Assembly (NCBI GenBank): GCA_905194705.1 | Contig: CAJJTI010000092.1 | Location: 1-7,518 of the forward strand | Direction of reading: 5' to 3' | Source: an uncultured Solobacterium sp. | GTDB lineage: Bacteria; Bacillota_I; Bacilli_A; Erysipelotrichales; Erysipelotrichaceae | DNA length: 7,518 nt | In this document: positions 1-6,533 of the stretch, piece after piece | Numbering within the stretch: the first letter of the stretch is position 1 | How the letters are laid out: the number at the start of each line of letters is the position of its first letter | Position numbers and translations under genes: made by a program | Notes under the pieces: generated by a model | The model's database searches: none | Seen by the model: the letters and a program-made list of their open reading frames with translations, nothing else | What the model was told of the DNA's origin: nothing

Positions 1-497
1 CAAATTTAGAAGTAGGCATCGTAGGCCTTCCAAATGTTGGTAAAAGTACATTAATTAACCGTATCGTTGGTAAAAATAAAGCAAAAACAGCAGATAAGCC
101 TGGTGTTACGCGATCACTAACATGGATCCATACAGATGCAGCATTAGATTTACTGGACACACCAGGAGTTTTGTGGCCAAAGTTTGATAATCAAGAAATA
201 GGATGTTTACTAGCTGGGACTGGTGCAATTAATGAAGATATTTTAGATTTGAAAATGATAGCGAATGAATTAATAAAAGTAATTCGTGAATATTATCCAA
301 ATGTATTAGAAAAAGAATATGAATTTGATACAGATACTGATATTCATGATGTTTTAACATGTATTGCAAAAAAGAGAAATTTAAGAAAAGATAATGATGT
401 GCTTGACGAGGATAGAGCTGCTATCTTATTTTTAAGAGAATATCGTAAAGGTAAATTAGGTAAATTTACTTTGGAGCATTTAGATAATGAAGAATAA
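1..497 (+). CDS. rbgA: Ribosome biogenesis GTPase RbgA/YlqF, 3' part
   Basis: This is the C-terminal 164 codons of a circularly permuted GTPase; the 5' end lies outside the window and the reading frame begins at base 3. Visible are the G1 P-loop GLPNVGKST (visible residues 8-16), a G2-type PGVT (33-36) and G3 DTPG (52-55), followed by LWPKF, a hallmark of the RbgA/YlqF family. No NKxD (G4) motif follows G3, as expected for the permuted order G4-G5-G1-G2-G3, in which G4 and G5 would sit upstream. The remaining ~100 residues form the helical, charged C-terminal domain that in this family contacts rRNA. RbgA acts in late assembly of the 50S subunit. A TTG at 171 could open a shorter frame, but it falls after the G3 motif and cannot be the true start. 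rnhB overlaps the last 11 nt, so the two are probably translated together. The family assignment is firm; only the missing N-terminus is unseen. Confidence 0.93.
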   Translation, partial: NLEVGIVGLPNVGKSTLINRIVGKNKAKTADKPGVTRSLTWIHTDAALDLLDTPGVLWPKFDNQEIGCLLAGTGAINEDILDLKMIANELIKVIREYYPNVLEKEYEFDTDTDIHDVLTCIAKKRNLRKDNDVLDEDRAAILFLREYRKGKLGKFTLEHLDNEE

Positions 498-1101
498 AAT
501 TTGTGAAAATACATATGAACATGAATACTGGAACCTGAATAAATATGTTTTAGGTATTGATGAAGCAGGAAGAGGACCGTTAGCAGGACCATTAGTTGTT
601 GCAGGGGTAGTTTTTGAAATTGGCTATGAAAATCCAACTATATATGACTCCAAATCACTTTCAGAAAAAAAACGTGAAGAATTATTTGATATTATTCAAG
701 AAGATGCGTTAGATTTTGAAATAAAGATTGTTACGGAAGAAGAAATTGATAAATATAATATTTATCGTGCAGATCAAAGAGCAATGACAGAAATAGCAAA
801 TGACTTAGCATGTGATTTTGTGATTACCGATGCAATGCCTTTAGCAATAGATAAAGAAATGGTTTCTTTAGTAAAGGGAGATCAAAAGTCTATTTCTGTA
901 GCGGCAGGAAGTATTTTAGCTAAAGTAACAAGAGATAGAATCATGAAATATTATGATGAAATATATCCTGTTTATGGTTTTGCAAAAAATAAAGGTTATC
1001 CTACAAAACAACATTTAGAAGCCATTGAAACATATGGGATTACGCCAATACATCGTAAAAGTTTTGGGCCAGTAGCGTTTCATCAAGAAAAATTATTTTA
1101 A
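487..1101 (+). CDS. rnhB: Ribonuclease HII
   Basis: This 204-residue protein is RNase HII, which cuts the RNA strand of RNA-DNA hybrids and nicks at single ribonucleotides misincorporated in DNA, starting ribonucleotide excision repair in the cytoplasm. The signature [13 protein letters not shown] spans residues 23-35. The four metal-binding acidic residues are D25, E26, D115 (in VITDAM) and D132 (in KGDQKS). SILAKVTRD (142-150) and the GYPTK loop (170-174) with Y171 are also present; the spacing D115-D132-Y171 equals that of the Thermotoga enzyme (D107-D124-Y163). Length is normal for the family. The ATG start is preceded by GGAG at 473-476, ten bases upstream and inside rbgA. The start overlaps the rbgA stop by 11 nt, a pairing also seen in Bacillus. 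It is RNase HII rather than HIII, because the long N-terminal extension typical of HIII is absent. Lysine is mostly AAA (14 of 18), unlike rpsB downstream. Confidence 0.96.
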   Translation: MKNKICENTYEHEYWNLNKYVLGIDEAGRGPLAGPLVVAGVVFEIGYENPTIYDSKSLSEKKREELFDIIQEDALDFEIKIVTEEEIDKYNIYRADQRAMTEIANDLACDFVITDAMPLAIDKEMVSLVKGDQKSISVAAGSILAKVTRDRIMKYYDEIYPVYGFAKNKGYPTKQHLEAIETYGITPIHRKSFGPVAFHQEKLF

Positions 1102-1112
1102 AAATCTGGGGA

Positions 1113-1133
1113 ATTCGCATTATTTTTGCGAAT
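1113..1133 (+). other. Small stem-loop between rnhB and dprA
   Basis: ATTCGCA (1113-1119) and TGCGAAT (1127-1133) form a perfect 7-bp stem around a 7-nt AT-rich loop, 11 nt after the rnhB stop. No U-run follows on either strand, so a strong Rho-independent terminator is unlikely. It may be a weak attenuator or an mRNA processing or stability element, or it may be chance in AT-rich sequence. The dprA ribosome binding site AGGAG (1145-1149) lies just downstream and is not sequestered by this stem. Confidence 0.35.
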
Positions 1134-1160
1134 AGTTATAGTATAGGAGTATTTATATTT

Positions 1161-1898
1161 ATGACGATTCGAGAAAAAATATGTGATTATGCAATTTATT
1201 ATCAAGGAAACTGGAGCAAAATTGCGCATGCGATTAGTACTGATGAACATGTACCGCATTTTAAATGTGATCATTTTATTACTTTTTATGATGCAGAATA
1301 TCCAGAAGCTTTTCGTAACTTACGGTTTCCGCCGTGGGTTATTTTTTATGAAGGAGATATATCTTTATTGAAAAAAGAATGTATTTCTATTGTTGGGTCT
1401 AGAAATGCTTCAGAATATGGTATAAATTGTACGAAAGAAATTGTACGAAGACTTTCAGATCGATATGTGATTGTTTCGGGTTTAGCTAAAGGAATAGATG
1501 CTGTTGCGCATAAAACCGCATTAGAAAATAGTCGTTCTACAATTGCTGTAATAGGCTCAGGATTAAAAACACACTATCCAAAATGCAATGAATATCTGTA
1601 TCAGAAAATAGCTGAAAATGGCTTAATTATCAGTGAATATCCTGACTTAGTTGGAGTGAAAAAAGAACATTTCCCTTGGCGTAACAGATTGATTGCTGCT
1701 TTAGGAGAAAGAGTATTTGTAACAGAAGCAACATGTAAAAGTGGTACAATGCTAACCGTAAATGAAGCAATTACTTTAGGAAAAGATGTGTATGTTGTTC
1801 CATATCCCTTAAAAACAGTGAATGACAGTGGATGCAATTTATTATTGAGTCAAGGTGCATTTTTGTTATATGATTGGAGACAATTGAATTATTTATAA
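1161..1898 (+). CDS. dprA: DNA-processing protein DprA/Smf, short form
   Basis: This 245-residue protein carries the DprA Rossmann-type core. DprA binds single-stranded DNA arriving during natural transformation, protects it and loads RecA onto it. Visible family motifs are GSRNAS (79-84), SGLAKGID (106-113), VIGSGLKTHYP (130-140), FPWRNRLIAAL (171-181), EA (189-190) and SGTMLTVNEA (194-203). The start is ATG at 1161, with AGGAG at 1145-1149 eleven bases upstream. Family members are usually about 280-370 residues. Here the chain ends soon after the core (SQGAFLLYDWRQ), so the C-terminal winged-helix domain found in many homologues is absent. The usual VPG after the last strand reads VVPYPL (212-217). 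The gene sits directly before topA, as smf does in Bacillus. Presence of dprA does not prove competence, since it is kept in many non-competent species. Family identity is secure; full activity of this short form is inferred. Confidence 0.92.
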   Translation: MTIREKICDYAIYYQGNWSKIAHAISTDEHVPHFKCDHFITFYDAEYPEAFRNLRFPPWVIFYEGDISLLKKECISIVGSRNASEYGINCTKEIVRRLSDRYVIVSGLAKGIDAVAHKTALENSRSTIAVIGSGLKTHYPKCNEYLYQKIAENGLIISEYPDLVGVKKEHFPWRNRLIAALGERVFVTEATCKSGTMLTVNEAITLGKDVYVVPYPLKTVNDSGCNLLLSQGAFLLYDWRQLNYL

Positions 1899-1909
1899 GC
1901 AGAAAAATG

Positions 1910-1938
1910 TTGATAAATTTTGATAGTTTGACTATCCT
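1910..1938 (+). promoter_or_regulatory. Weak promoter candidate and hairpin before topA
   Basis: TTGATA (1910-1915) and TATCCT (1933-1938) are separated by 17 nt and resemble the -35 (5/6) and -10 (4/6) boxes of the housekeeping sigma factor. A compact hairpin, GATAGT (1922-1927) / ACTATC (1931-1936) with a 3-nt loop, overlaps the -10 box. Both lie between the dprA stop and the topA Shine-Dalgarno TGAGGT (1948-1953). The position suits a topA-specific promoter, but the -10 match is poor and such matches arise often in AT-rich DNA. Confidence 0.25.
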
Positions 1939-1960
1939 AAGAATGTTTGAGGTAGAAGTT

Positions 1961-4132
1961 ATGAAAAATCTTGTTATTGTAGAGTCACCATCTAAATCTA
2001 AAACAATACAGAAATATTTAGGTAAAGACTATAACGTTATTTCCAGTAAAGGACATATTCGTGATTTAGCGATAAAAGGAAAAGAAGGACTGGGCGTAGA
2101 TGTAGATGATAACTTTAAGGCAACTTATGTTGTTTCTAAAGATAAAATAGATACAGTCAAAGAATTAAAAACAGCGGCAAGTAAAGTAGATCAAGTATAT
2201 CTTGCAACCGACCCTGATAGAGAAGGAGAAGCTATCAGCTGGCATTTAGCAGAAGAACTAGGCTTGGATGAATCTTTAGAAAATCGAGTTACATTCCATG
2301 AAATTACACATGATGCTGTACTTGAAGCATTTAATCATCCTCGTCAAATTGATATGGATTTAGTTCATTCTCAAGAAACAAGACGTATACTAGATAGAAT
2401 TATCGGCTTTAAGTTATCTAAACTTTTAAATAATAAGATTAAATCTAAATCAGCAGGACGTGTACAAAGTGTTGCTTTAAAACTTATTGTTGAAAGAGAA
2501 AAAGAAATTGAAGCTTTTGTTCCTGTAGAATACTGGACAATTGATGGTATTTTTGAAAAAGACAAAAAGAAGTTTAATGCTTCTTTAGCTAAAATTAATG
2601 GCGTTAAAGCAGAACTACATAATGAGGAAGAAGCTTTAAAGGCATTTGCAACATGCAATGGTGAATTTACTGTTTCTGATATTAAGGAAACAGAAAGGAA
2701 AAGAGCTCCATTTAAACCATTTATTACTTCTACGTTGCAACAGGAAGCGAGTACAAAACTTGGTTTCAGTGCAAAACGTACAATGACAATTGCTCAAGGA
2801 CTATATGAAGGTGTAGATGTAGGTAATGGACAAGAAGGTTTAATTACATATATGCGTACAGATAGTACTCGTTTATCAGATGTATATGTAAAAGCTGCTC
2901 AAAATAAAATCGTATCTGAATATGGTAAGGATTATTTGGGTTTCTATCATGTGAAAAATGATGCCAATGCTCAAGATGCTCACGAAGCAATTCGTCCAAC
3001 AAATTTAGCATATACACCAGAAAGCATTCAATCTCATTTAACAAGCGAACAGTACAAGTTATATAAATTAATTTACTGTCGAGCATTAGCTTCATTAATG
3101 TCTAATGCGAAATACAATAGTGTTTCCGTAACATTATCAAGAAATGGACATGATTTTACTGCATCAGGTTCAAGATTAACATTTGATGGCTGGTTAAAAG
3201 TATATGGTGACTATGATTCATCAAAGGATGTTTTATTACCAGAATTAAAAATTAATGACTCGTTATCACCTGTTGAAATTAAACCAAATCAACATTTTAC
3301 AGAACCACCTGCTCGTTATACTGAAGCAAAACTAATTAAAGAAATGGAAGATAAAGGTATCGGTAGACCTTCTACTTACGCCATGATTATCGATACGATT
3401 CAACAAAGAGGATATGTATCATTAGAAAAGTCAACAGCGACAAGTAAAACGAAAGTATTCTTCCCAACAGATCAAGGTAAATTGACAGTTGAAAAACTGG
3501 ATGAATTCTTCTCAAGCATTATTAATGTTAAATATACTGCAGAAATGGAAACAGATTTAGATGAAATTGCTGAAGGAAAAGAAGAAGAGTTAAAAGTATT
3601 AACAGACTTCTGGCAGAAGTTTGAACCATTAGTAGATGTAGCTTATAAAAATATGGAAAAACTGGAACCTGAAAAAGTAGGTGAAGTTTGTCCAGAATGT
3701 GGTGGCGAATTAGTTTATAGAAATGGTCGTTATGGCAAGTTTATTGCTTGTTCTAATTTCCCTAAATGTAAATACAGTAGACAAATTGAAGTAAAAGAAA
3801 AAGAAAAAGCTGAACCAACTGGTCAAATCTGTCCAGAATGTGGTGGTGAACTGTTAAAACGTAAGAGTCGTTTTGGTACATATTTCCTAGGATGTGGTAA
3901 TTATCCTAAGTGTCACTATATGGCAACTTTGGATGGTGAAAAAATCGTTCCAAAAGCTAAAGCTGCTAAAAAAGAAACAGCAGCTACGAAAAAAACAGAT
4001 AAAAAAACTACGACTAAGAAAACAACAGCTAAAAAAGCTACTGCTAAAAAGGCAACAACGAAAACAACAGCGACAAAAAAAGCAACCACTAAAAAAACTA
4101 CGACCAAGAAAACAACAAAGAAAGCTAGGTAG
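1961..4132 (+). CDS. topA: DNA topoisomerase I (type IA)
   Basis: This 723-residue enzyme relaxes negative supercoils by passing one DNA strand through a transient break in the other, balancing gyrase and suppressing R-loops. The N-terminal Toprim domain shows VESPSKSKT (7-15, E8) and TDPDREGEAI (83-92, metal ligands D84, D86, E88). The active site GLITYMRTDSTR (293-304) holds the catalytic Y297 and R299. GIGRPSTYA (467-475) is another type IA signature. Two four-cysteine zinc modules follow: C577/C580/C597/C603 and C624/C627/C645/C651. The chain ends in a low-complexity tail (665-723) of 23 Lys, 21 Thr and 12 Ala with only one Glu, one Asp and one Arg. The start chosen is ATG 1961: it opens with MKNLVIVESPSK as homologues do and has TGAGGT eight bases upstream. 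An in-frame ATG at 1874 would add 29 unrelated residues and overlap dprA. trmFO follows after 3 nt. Confidence 0.97.
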   Translation: MKNLVIVESPSKSKTIQKYLGKDYNVISSKGHIRDLAIKGKEGLGVDVDDNFKATYVVSKDKIDTVKELKTAASKVDQVYLATDPDREGEAISWHLAEELGLDESLENRVTFHEITHDAVLEAFNHPRQIDMDLVHSQETRRILDRIIGFKLSKLLNNKIKSKSAGRVQSVALKLIVEREKEIEAFVPVEYWTIDGIFEKDKKKFNASLAKINGVKAELHNEEEALKAFATCNGEFTVSDIKETERKRAPFKPFITSTLQQEASTKLGFSAKRTMTIAQGLYEGVDVGNGQEGLITYMRTDSTRLSDVYVKAAQNKIVSEYGKDYLGFYHVKNDANAQDAHEAIRPTNLAYTPESIQSHLTSEQYKLYKLIYCRALASLMSNAKYNSVSVTLSRNGHDFTASGSRLTFDGWLKVYGDYDSSKDVLLPELKINDSLSPVEIKPNQHFTEPPARYTEAKLIKEMEDKGIGRPSTYAMIIDTIQQRGYVSLEKSTATSKTKVFFPTDQGKLTVEKLDEFFSSIINVKYTAEMETDLDEIAEGKEEELKVLTDFWQKFEPLVDVAYKNMEKLEPEKVGEVCPECGGELVYRNGRYGKFIACSNFPKCKYSRQIEVKEKEKAEPTGQICPECGGELLKRKSRFGTYFLGCGNYPKCHYMATLDGEKIVPKAKAAKKETAATKKTDKKTTTKKTTAKKATAKKATTKTTATKKATTKKTTTKKTTKKAR
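4000..4117 (+). repeat. Direct repeat in the topA tail
   Basis: Bases 4000-4027 and 4090-4117 are 28-nt copies differing at one position (T at 4015, C at 4105), offset by exactly 90 nt or 30 codons. Both encode the same KKTTTKKTT peptide in the lysine/threonine tail of TopA. They lie within a longer run (3953-4129) of shorter AAA-AAA-rCT/rCA codon units. The near-identity at DNA level, including codon choice, suggests internal duplication and makes the tail a likely site of in-frame length variation by slippage or recombination. Confidence 0.85.
4127..4132 (+). promoter_or_regulatory. trmFO ribosome binding site inside the topA end
   Basis: The final Arg codon (AGG, 4127-4129) and stop (TAG) of topA make AGGTAG, the only Shine-Dalgarno-like sequence before the trmFO ATG at 4136, with a 6-nt gap from AGG. 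This ties trmFO initiation to topA termination. The match to the anti-Shine-Dalgarno is short, so the site is probably weak or dependent on coupling. Confidence 0.5.
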
Positions 4133-4135
4133 AAA

Positions 4136-5431
4136 ATGAATAGAGTAACAGTTATCGGTGCAGGTTTAGCAGGATGTGAAGCTGCATATCAGTTAAGTAA
4201 AAGAGGAATCTGTGTTGATTTAATTGAAATGAAACCAAACAAGAAAAGTCCTGCGCATTCTAATGATCATTTTTGTGAATTAGTATGTTCAAATTCTTTA
4301 AGATCAAATGCTTTAACTAACGCTGTTGGTCTATTAAAAGAAGAAATGCGTATGATTGGTTCATTAATTATGCAGGAAGCAGATCGTCATGCAATTCCTG
4401 CCGGTAGTGCTTTAGCTGTAGATAGAGAAAAATTCTCTGAAGCAGTACATCATGCGGTTGTTAATGATCCAAATATCAATGTTATTGCAAAGGAAGCTAC
4501 AACTATTCCTGGTGGTCCATGTATTATTGCAAGCGGCCCGCTAACTTCTGAAGGCCTAATGAATCCAATAAGAGAATTCTTAGATGCGAAGTACTGCTAC
4601 TTTTATGATGCAGCTGCTCCTATTGTCACGAAAGAATCCATTGATTTTAGTAAAGCATATTATAAGAGTCGCTATGACAAAGGCAGTGCAGATTATATCA
4701 ATTGTCCAATGACAAAAGAGGAATTTGATGATTTCTATGATACTTTAATTCGTGCAGAAACAGTAAAAATTAAAGACTTTGAACAAGAAATATATTTTGA
4801 AGGTTGTATGCCTTTTGAAGTCATGGCTAGAAGAGGTAGAGATACACTATTGTTTGGTCCAATGAAACCTGTAGGACTTGGACAAAATGGTAATCGACCA
4901 TATGCTGTAGTTCAGTTAAGAAGAGATAATGTAGAAGACAGCCTGTATAACATTGTAGGTTTCCAGACACATTTAACTTATGGAAGTCAAAAAGAAGTAC
5001 TGCATAAAATACCAGGACTTGAAAATGCAGAGATTGTCCGCTATGGTGTTATGCATCGTAATACTTATATCAACTCTCCAACTGTTTTAAGACAAACATA
5101 TCAAACAAAAAAAAGAGATGATTTATTCTTTGCTGGTCAAATGACAGGAGTTGAAGGTTATATTGAAAGTGCTGCAAGTGGAATGTTAGCTGGAATCAAT
5201 ATGGCGCATTTATTAAAGAACGAGCCTTTAGCTGATTTGGATCAAAGTACAATGCTTGGTTCTATGGCTTACTATATTACTCATGCTGATCCTAACCATT
5301 TTCAGCCGATGAATGCCAACTTTGGTATTATGCATTTAAATACGGCAGTAAATAAAAAAGACAGAAAAGAAGCTTATGCAAAACAATCTTTACCTTTGAT
5401 TCAAGAAAAGATTAACAACAATGAACTATAA
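4136..5431 (+). CDS. trmFO: tRNA (uracil-54-C5)-methyltransferase, folate/FAD-dependent
   Basis: This 431-residue flavoprotein (formerly Gid) makes 5-methyluridine at position 54 of the tRNA T-loop, taking the methyl group from methylenetetrahydrofolate with FADH2 and NAD(P)H rather than from S-adenosylmethionine. An N-terminal dinucleotide-binding motif [12 protein letters not shown] spans residues 6-17. [12 protein letters not shown] (49-60) contains C51 and [10 protein letters not shown] (221-230) contains C224, which correspond to C53 and C226 of the Bacillus enzyme. The C-terminal [18 protein letters not shown] (332-349) is the flavin-contacting signature. The length fits the family (about 435). 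The start ATG 4136 places the Rossmann motif at the usual N-terminal position. It follows topA by 3 nt and its end overlaps xerC by 11 nt, the same order as topA-gid-codV in Bacillus. TrmFO is characteristic of Bacillota and absent from most enterobacteria, which use TrmA. Confidence 0.97.
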   Translation: MNRVTVIGAGLAGCEAAYQLSKRGICVDLIEMKPNKKSPAHSNDHFCELVCSNSLRSNALTNAVGLLKEEMRMIGSLIMQEADRHAIPAGSALAVDREKFSEAVHHAVVNDPNINVIAKEATTIPGGPCIIASGPLTSEGLMNPIREFLDAKYCYFYDAAAPIVTKESIDFSKAYYKSRYDKGSADYINCPMTKEEFDDFYDTLIRAETVKIKDFEQEIYFEGCMPFEVMARRGRDTLLFGPMKPVGLGQNGNRPYAVVQLRRDNVEDSLYNIVGFQTHLTYGSQKEVLHKIPGLENAEIVRYGVMHRNTYINSPTVLRQTYQTKKRDDLFFAGQMTGVEGYIESAASGMLAGINMAHLLKNEPLADLDQSTMLGSMAYYITHADPNHFQPMNANFGIMHLNTAVNKKDRKEAYAKQSLPLIQEKINNNEL

Positions 5432-6350
5432 CGATATTTTAGAAAGATTTTTAAAACATATTCAACTATCACGAACTGGTTCTAAAGATACAGAGGATGC
5501 TTATAGAAGAGACATTCATCGCTTTTTGAAGTATTTAGAAGAAAATGATATTCACTCATTTGATGATGTAGATAAAAACATCATCAGTGATTATGTTACA
5601 GAATTAAGAAGTGGAAATATTGGTGGTACAGCTTTATCACAAGCAAGCTATAATCGTAACTTGTCTTCACTTCGCTCATTCTTTCATTATTTGAATAAAT
5701 ATGAAGGAGTAGAAAATAATCCTGTTCAATACTTTAAAACTGCAAAAGCGAGAAGAAAGCTTCCTGAATTTCTAACTTTTGACCAAATTGAAACCATACT
5801 GAACAGTTTTAATTTAGATGATCCTGTTGATGTAAGAAATAGAACGATCATTGAAGTGATGTATGCGTGTGGACTAAGAGTAAGTGAATGTGCAACATTA
5901 AAAATCTCTAAGATATATTTAAAAGACAGCTATTTAATAGTACTAGGAAAAGAGAGTAAAGAAAGAATGGTACCGTTCTATCCTAGATGTAAACAATTGC
6001 TGGAATTATATTTAACAAAATCGAGACCCGTATTTATGGAAGGAAAAGAAGAACATGACTTTCTCTTTGTTAACCAAAAGGGAAAGCCCATATCTTCAAG
6101 AAGTATTCAATTACTTTGTGAAAATAGTGCTGTCGAAGCGGGATTATCAATTCATGTTCATCCTCATATGATTCGTCACTCTTTCGCAACCCATTTGCTA
6201 GATAATGGGGCAGATTTAAGAGTAGTGCAGGAACTATTAGGACATGCAAGTTTATCAACGACGCAGATTTATACGCATGTAACAGTAGATAAGTTACGCA
6301 AGGTAATTGATGAAACGCATCCTCACGCAGGTAAAAATAAGCAAAAATAG
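5421..6350 (+). CDS. xerC: Tyrosine recombinase XerC
   Basis: This 309-residue site-specific recombinase is of the XerC/XerD type, which resolves chromosome dimers at the dif site during division. An N-terminal SAM-like DNA-binding domain (about 1-105, with [16 protein letters not shown] at 24-39) is followed by the catalytic domain. All six active-site residues are present: R153 (CGLRVSE), K177 (GKESKER), H249 and R252 (HPHMIRH), H275 (LLGHASLS) and the nucleophile Y284 (TQIYTHV). They match XerD R148/K172/H244/R247/H270/Y279 with a constant offset of 5. The name XerC rather than XerD rests on position after trmFO, as for codV in Bacillus; sequence by eye does not separate them. The ATG overlaps the trmFO end by 11 nt, and only a weak purine stretch (AAGAAAAG, 5403-5410) precedes it, so translational coupling is likely. 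It is not flanked by inverted repeats or integrase cargo, so it looks chromosomal rather than phage-borne. Confidence 0.93.
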   Translation: MNYNDILERFLKHIQLSRTGSKDTEDAYRRDIHRFLKYLEENDIHSFDDVDKNIISDYVTELRSGNIGGTALSQASYNRNLSSLRSFFHYLNKYEGVENNPVQYFKTAKARRKLPEFLTFDQIETILNSFNLDDPVDVRNRTIIEVMYACGLRVSECATLKISKIYLKDSYLIVLGKESKERMVPFYPRCKQLLELYLTKSRPVFMEGKEEHDFLFVNQKGKPISSRSIQLLCENSAVEAGLSIHVHPHMIRHSFATHLLDNGADLRVVQELLGHASLSTTQIYTHVTVDKLRKVIDETHPHAGKNKQK

Positions 6351-6371
6351 CGATAAAATCACGATTTATTC

Positions 6372-6400
6372 TTTTCAAGAAGTGCAAGTCATGTTATATT
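6372..6400 (+). promoter_or_regulatory. Extended -10 promoter for rpsB-tsf
   Basis: TATATT (6395-6400) is preceded by TG at 6392-6393, giving an extended -10 element, and TTTTCA (6372-6377, 4/6 to the -35 consensus) lies 17 nt upstream. Transcription would start near 6406-6408, leaving a leader of about 127 nt before rpsB. The -10 box lies in the loop of the terminator-like hairpin. It is the best promoter match I see in the 183-nt gap. Confidence 0.6.
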
Positions 6401-6419
6401 AGTTGACGGCACTTCTTTT
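6377..6419 (+). terminator. Terminator-like hairpin after xerC
   Basis: AAGAAGTGC (6377-6385) pairs perfectly with GCACTTCTT (6409-6417) in a 9-bp stem. An inner GTCA (6388-6391) / TGAC (6404-6407) helix shortens the 23-nt gap to a 12-nt loop. The 3' arm runs into TTTTGTT, a short U-tract. It lies 26 nt after the xerC stop, where the upstream operon should end. The large interrupted loop makes it less canonical than a typical Rho-independent terminator. Confidence 0.55.
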
Positions 6420-6432
6420 GTTATGCAAAAAA

Positions 6433-6499
6433 GTGTACTTCTCACACAGGGAATTCATTACCCCGTGCACAAATAGTGTTGGTAATGTTCGAACTTGTG
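6433..6499 (+). promoter_or_regulatory. Structured 5' leader of rpsB, possible autoregulatory RNA
   Basis: The transcript can fold into an extended bulged hairpin. CACA (6445-6448) pairs with TGTG (6496-6499), GAA (6451-6453) with TTC (6488-6490), CATTACC (6456-6462) with GGTAATG (6481-6487), and GCAC (6467-6470) with GTGT (6476-6479) around an AAATA loop. A competing small hairpin, GTGT (6433-6436) / ACAC (6444-6447), uses the same bases as the outer helix, so two states are possible. S2 represses its own rpsB-tsf mRNA in enterobacteria; whether this leader binds S2 is inference. It shows no T-box sequence that I recognise. Confidence 0.42.
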
Positions 6500-6518
6500 G
6501 CGGAAAACAACGGAAAGC

Positions 6519-6523
6519 GAGGT
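6519..6523 (+). promoter_or_regulatory. rpsB Shine-Dalgarno
   Basis: GAGGT (6519-6523), ten bases before ATG 6534, decides the start. It supports that ATG over the in-frame TTG at 6495, which would add 13 residues unlike any S2 N-terminus and would lie inside the structured leader. Confidence 0.75.
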
Positions 6524-6533
6524 ATATAAAATT

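Noticed and set aside
1113..1133. Rho-independent terminator after rnhB
   Set aside because: The stem is short and AT-rich at its ends and no U-run follows on either strand.
1114..1142. Promoter TTCGCA-17 nt-TATAGT before dprA
   Set aside because: Transcription would begin near 1149, cutting off the dprA Shine-Dalgarno at 1145-1149, and the -35 lies in the stem-loop arm.
1874..1960. In-frame upstream ATG that would lengthen TopA by 29 residues
   Set aside because: It overlaps dprA, lacks a good ribosome binding site, and the added residues precede the conserved MKNLVIVESPSK start, which has its own TGAGGT.
3894..4139. Lys/Gln-rich and Val/Phe-rich open frames on both strands over the topA tail
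   Set aside because: They are shadows of the repetitive A-rich codons of topA in other frames, with no ribosome binding site or family resemblance.
6403..6408. TTGACG as a -35 box for rpsB
   Set aside because: No -10-like hexamer lies 16-18 nt downstream; the region is A-rich without TATAAT similarity. It serves as part of the inner hairpin helix instead.
6423..6476. 17-codon leader ORF (MQKSVLLTQGIHYPVHK) before rpsB
   Set aside because: The upstream sequence is pyrimidine-rich with no Shine-Dalgarno, there is no run of a regulated amino acid, and the same bases are better explained by RNA pairing.
6523..6528. TATATA as a -10 box just before rpsB
   Set aside because: No -35 at suitable spacing, and the message would lose its ribosome binding site.
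6495..6533. In-frame TTG start lengthening S2 by 13 residues
   Set aside because: It lies in the structured leader, has no Shine-Dalgarno, and the extra residues do not resemble S2.
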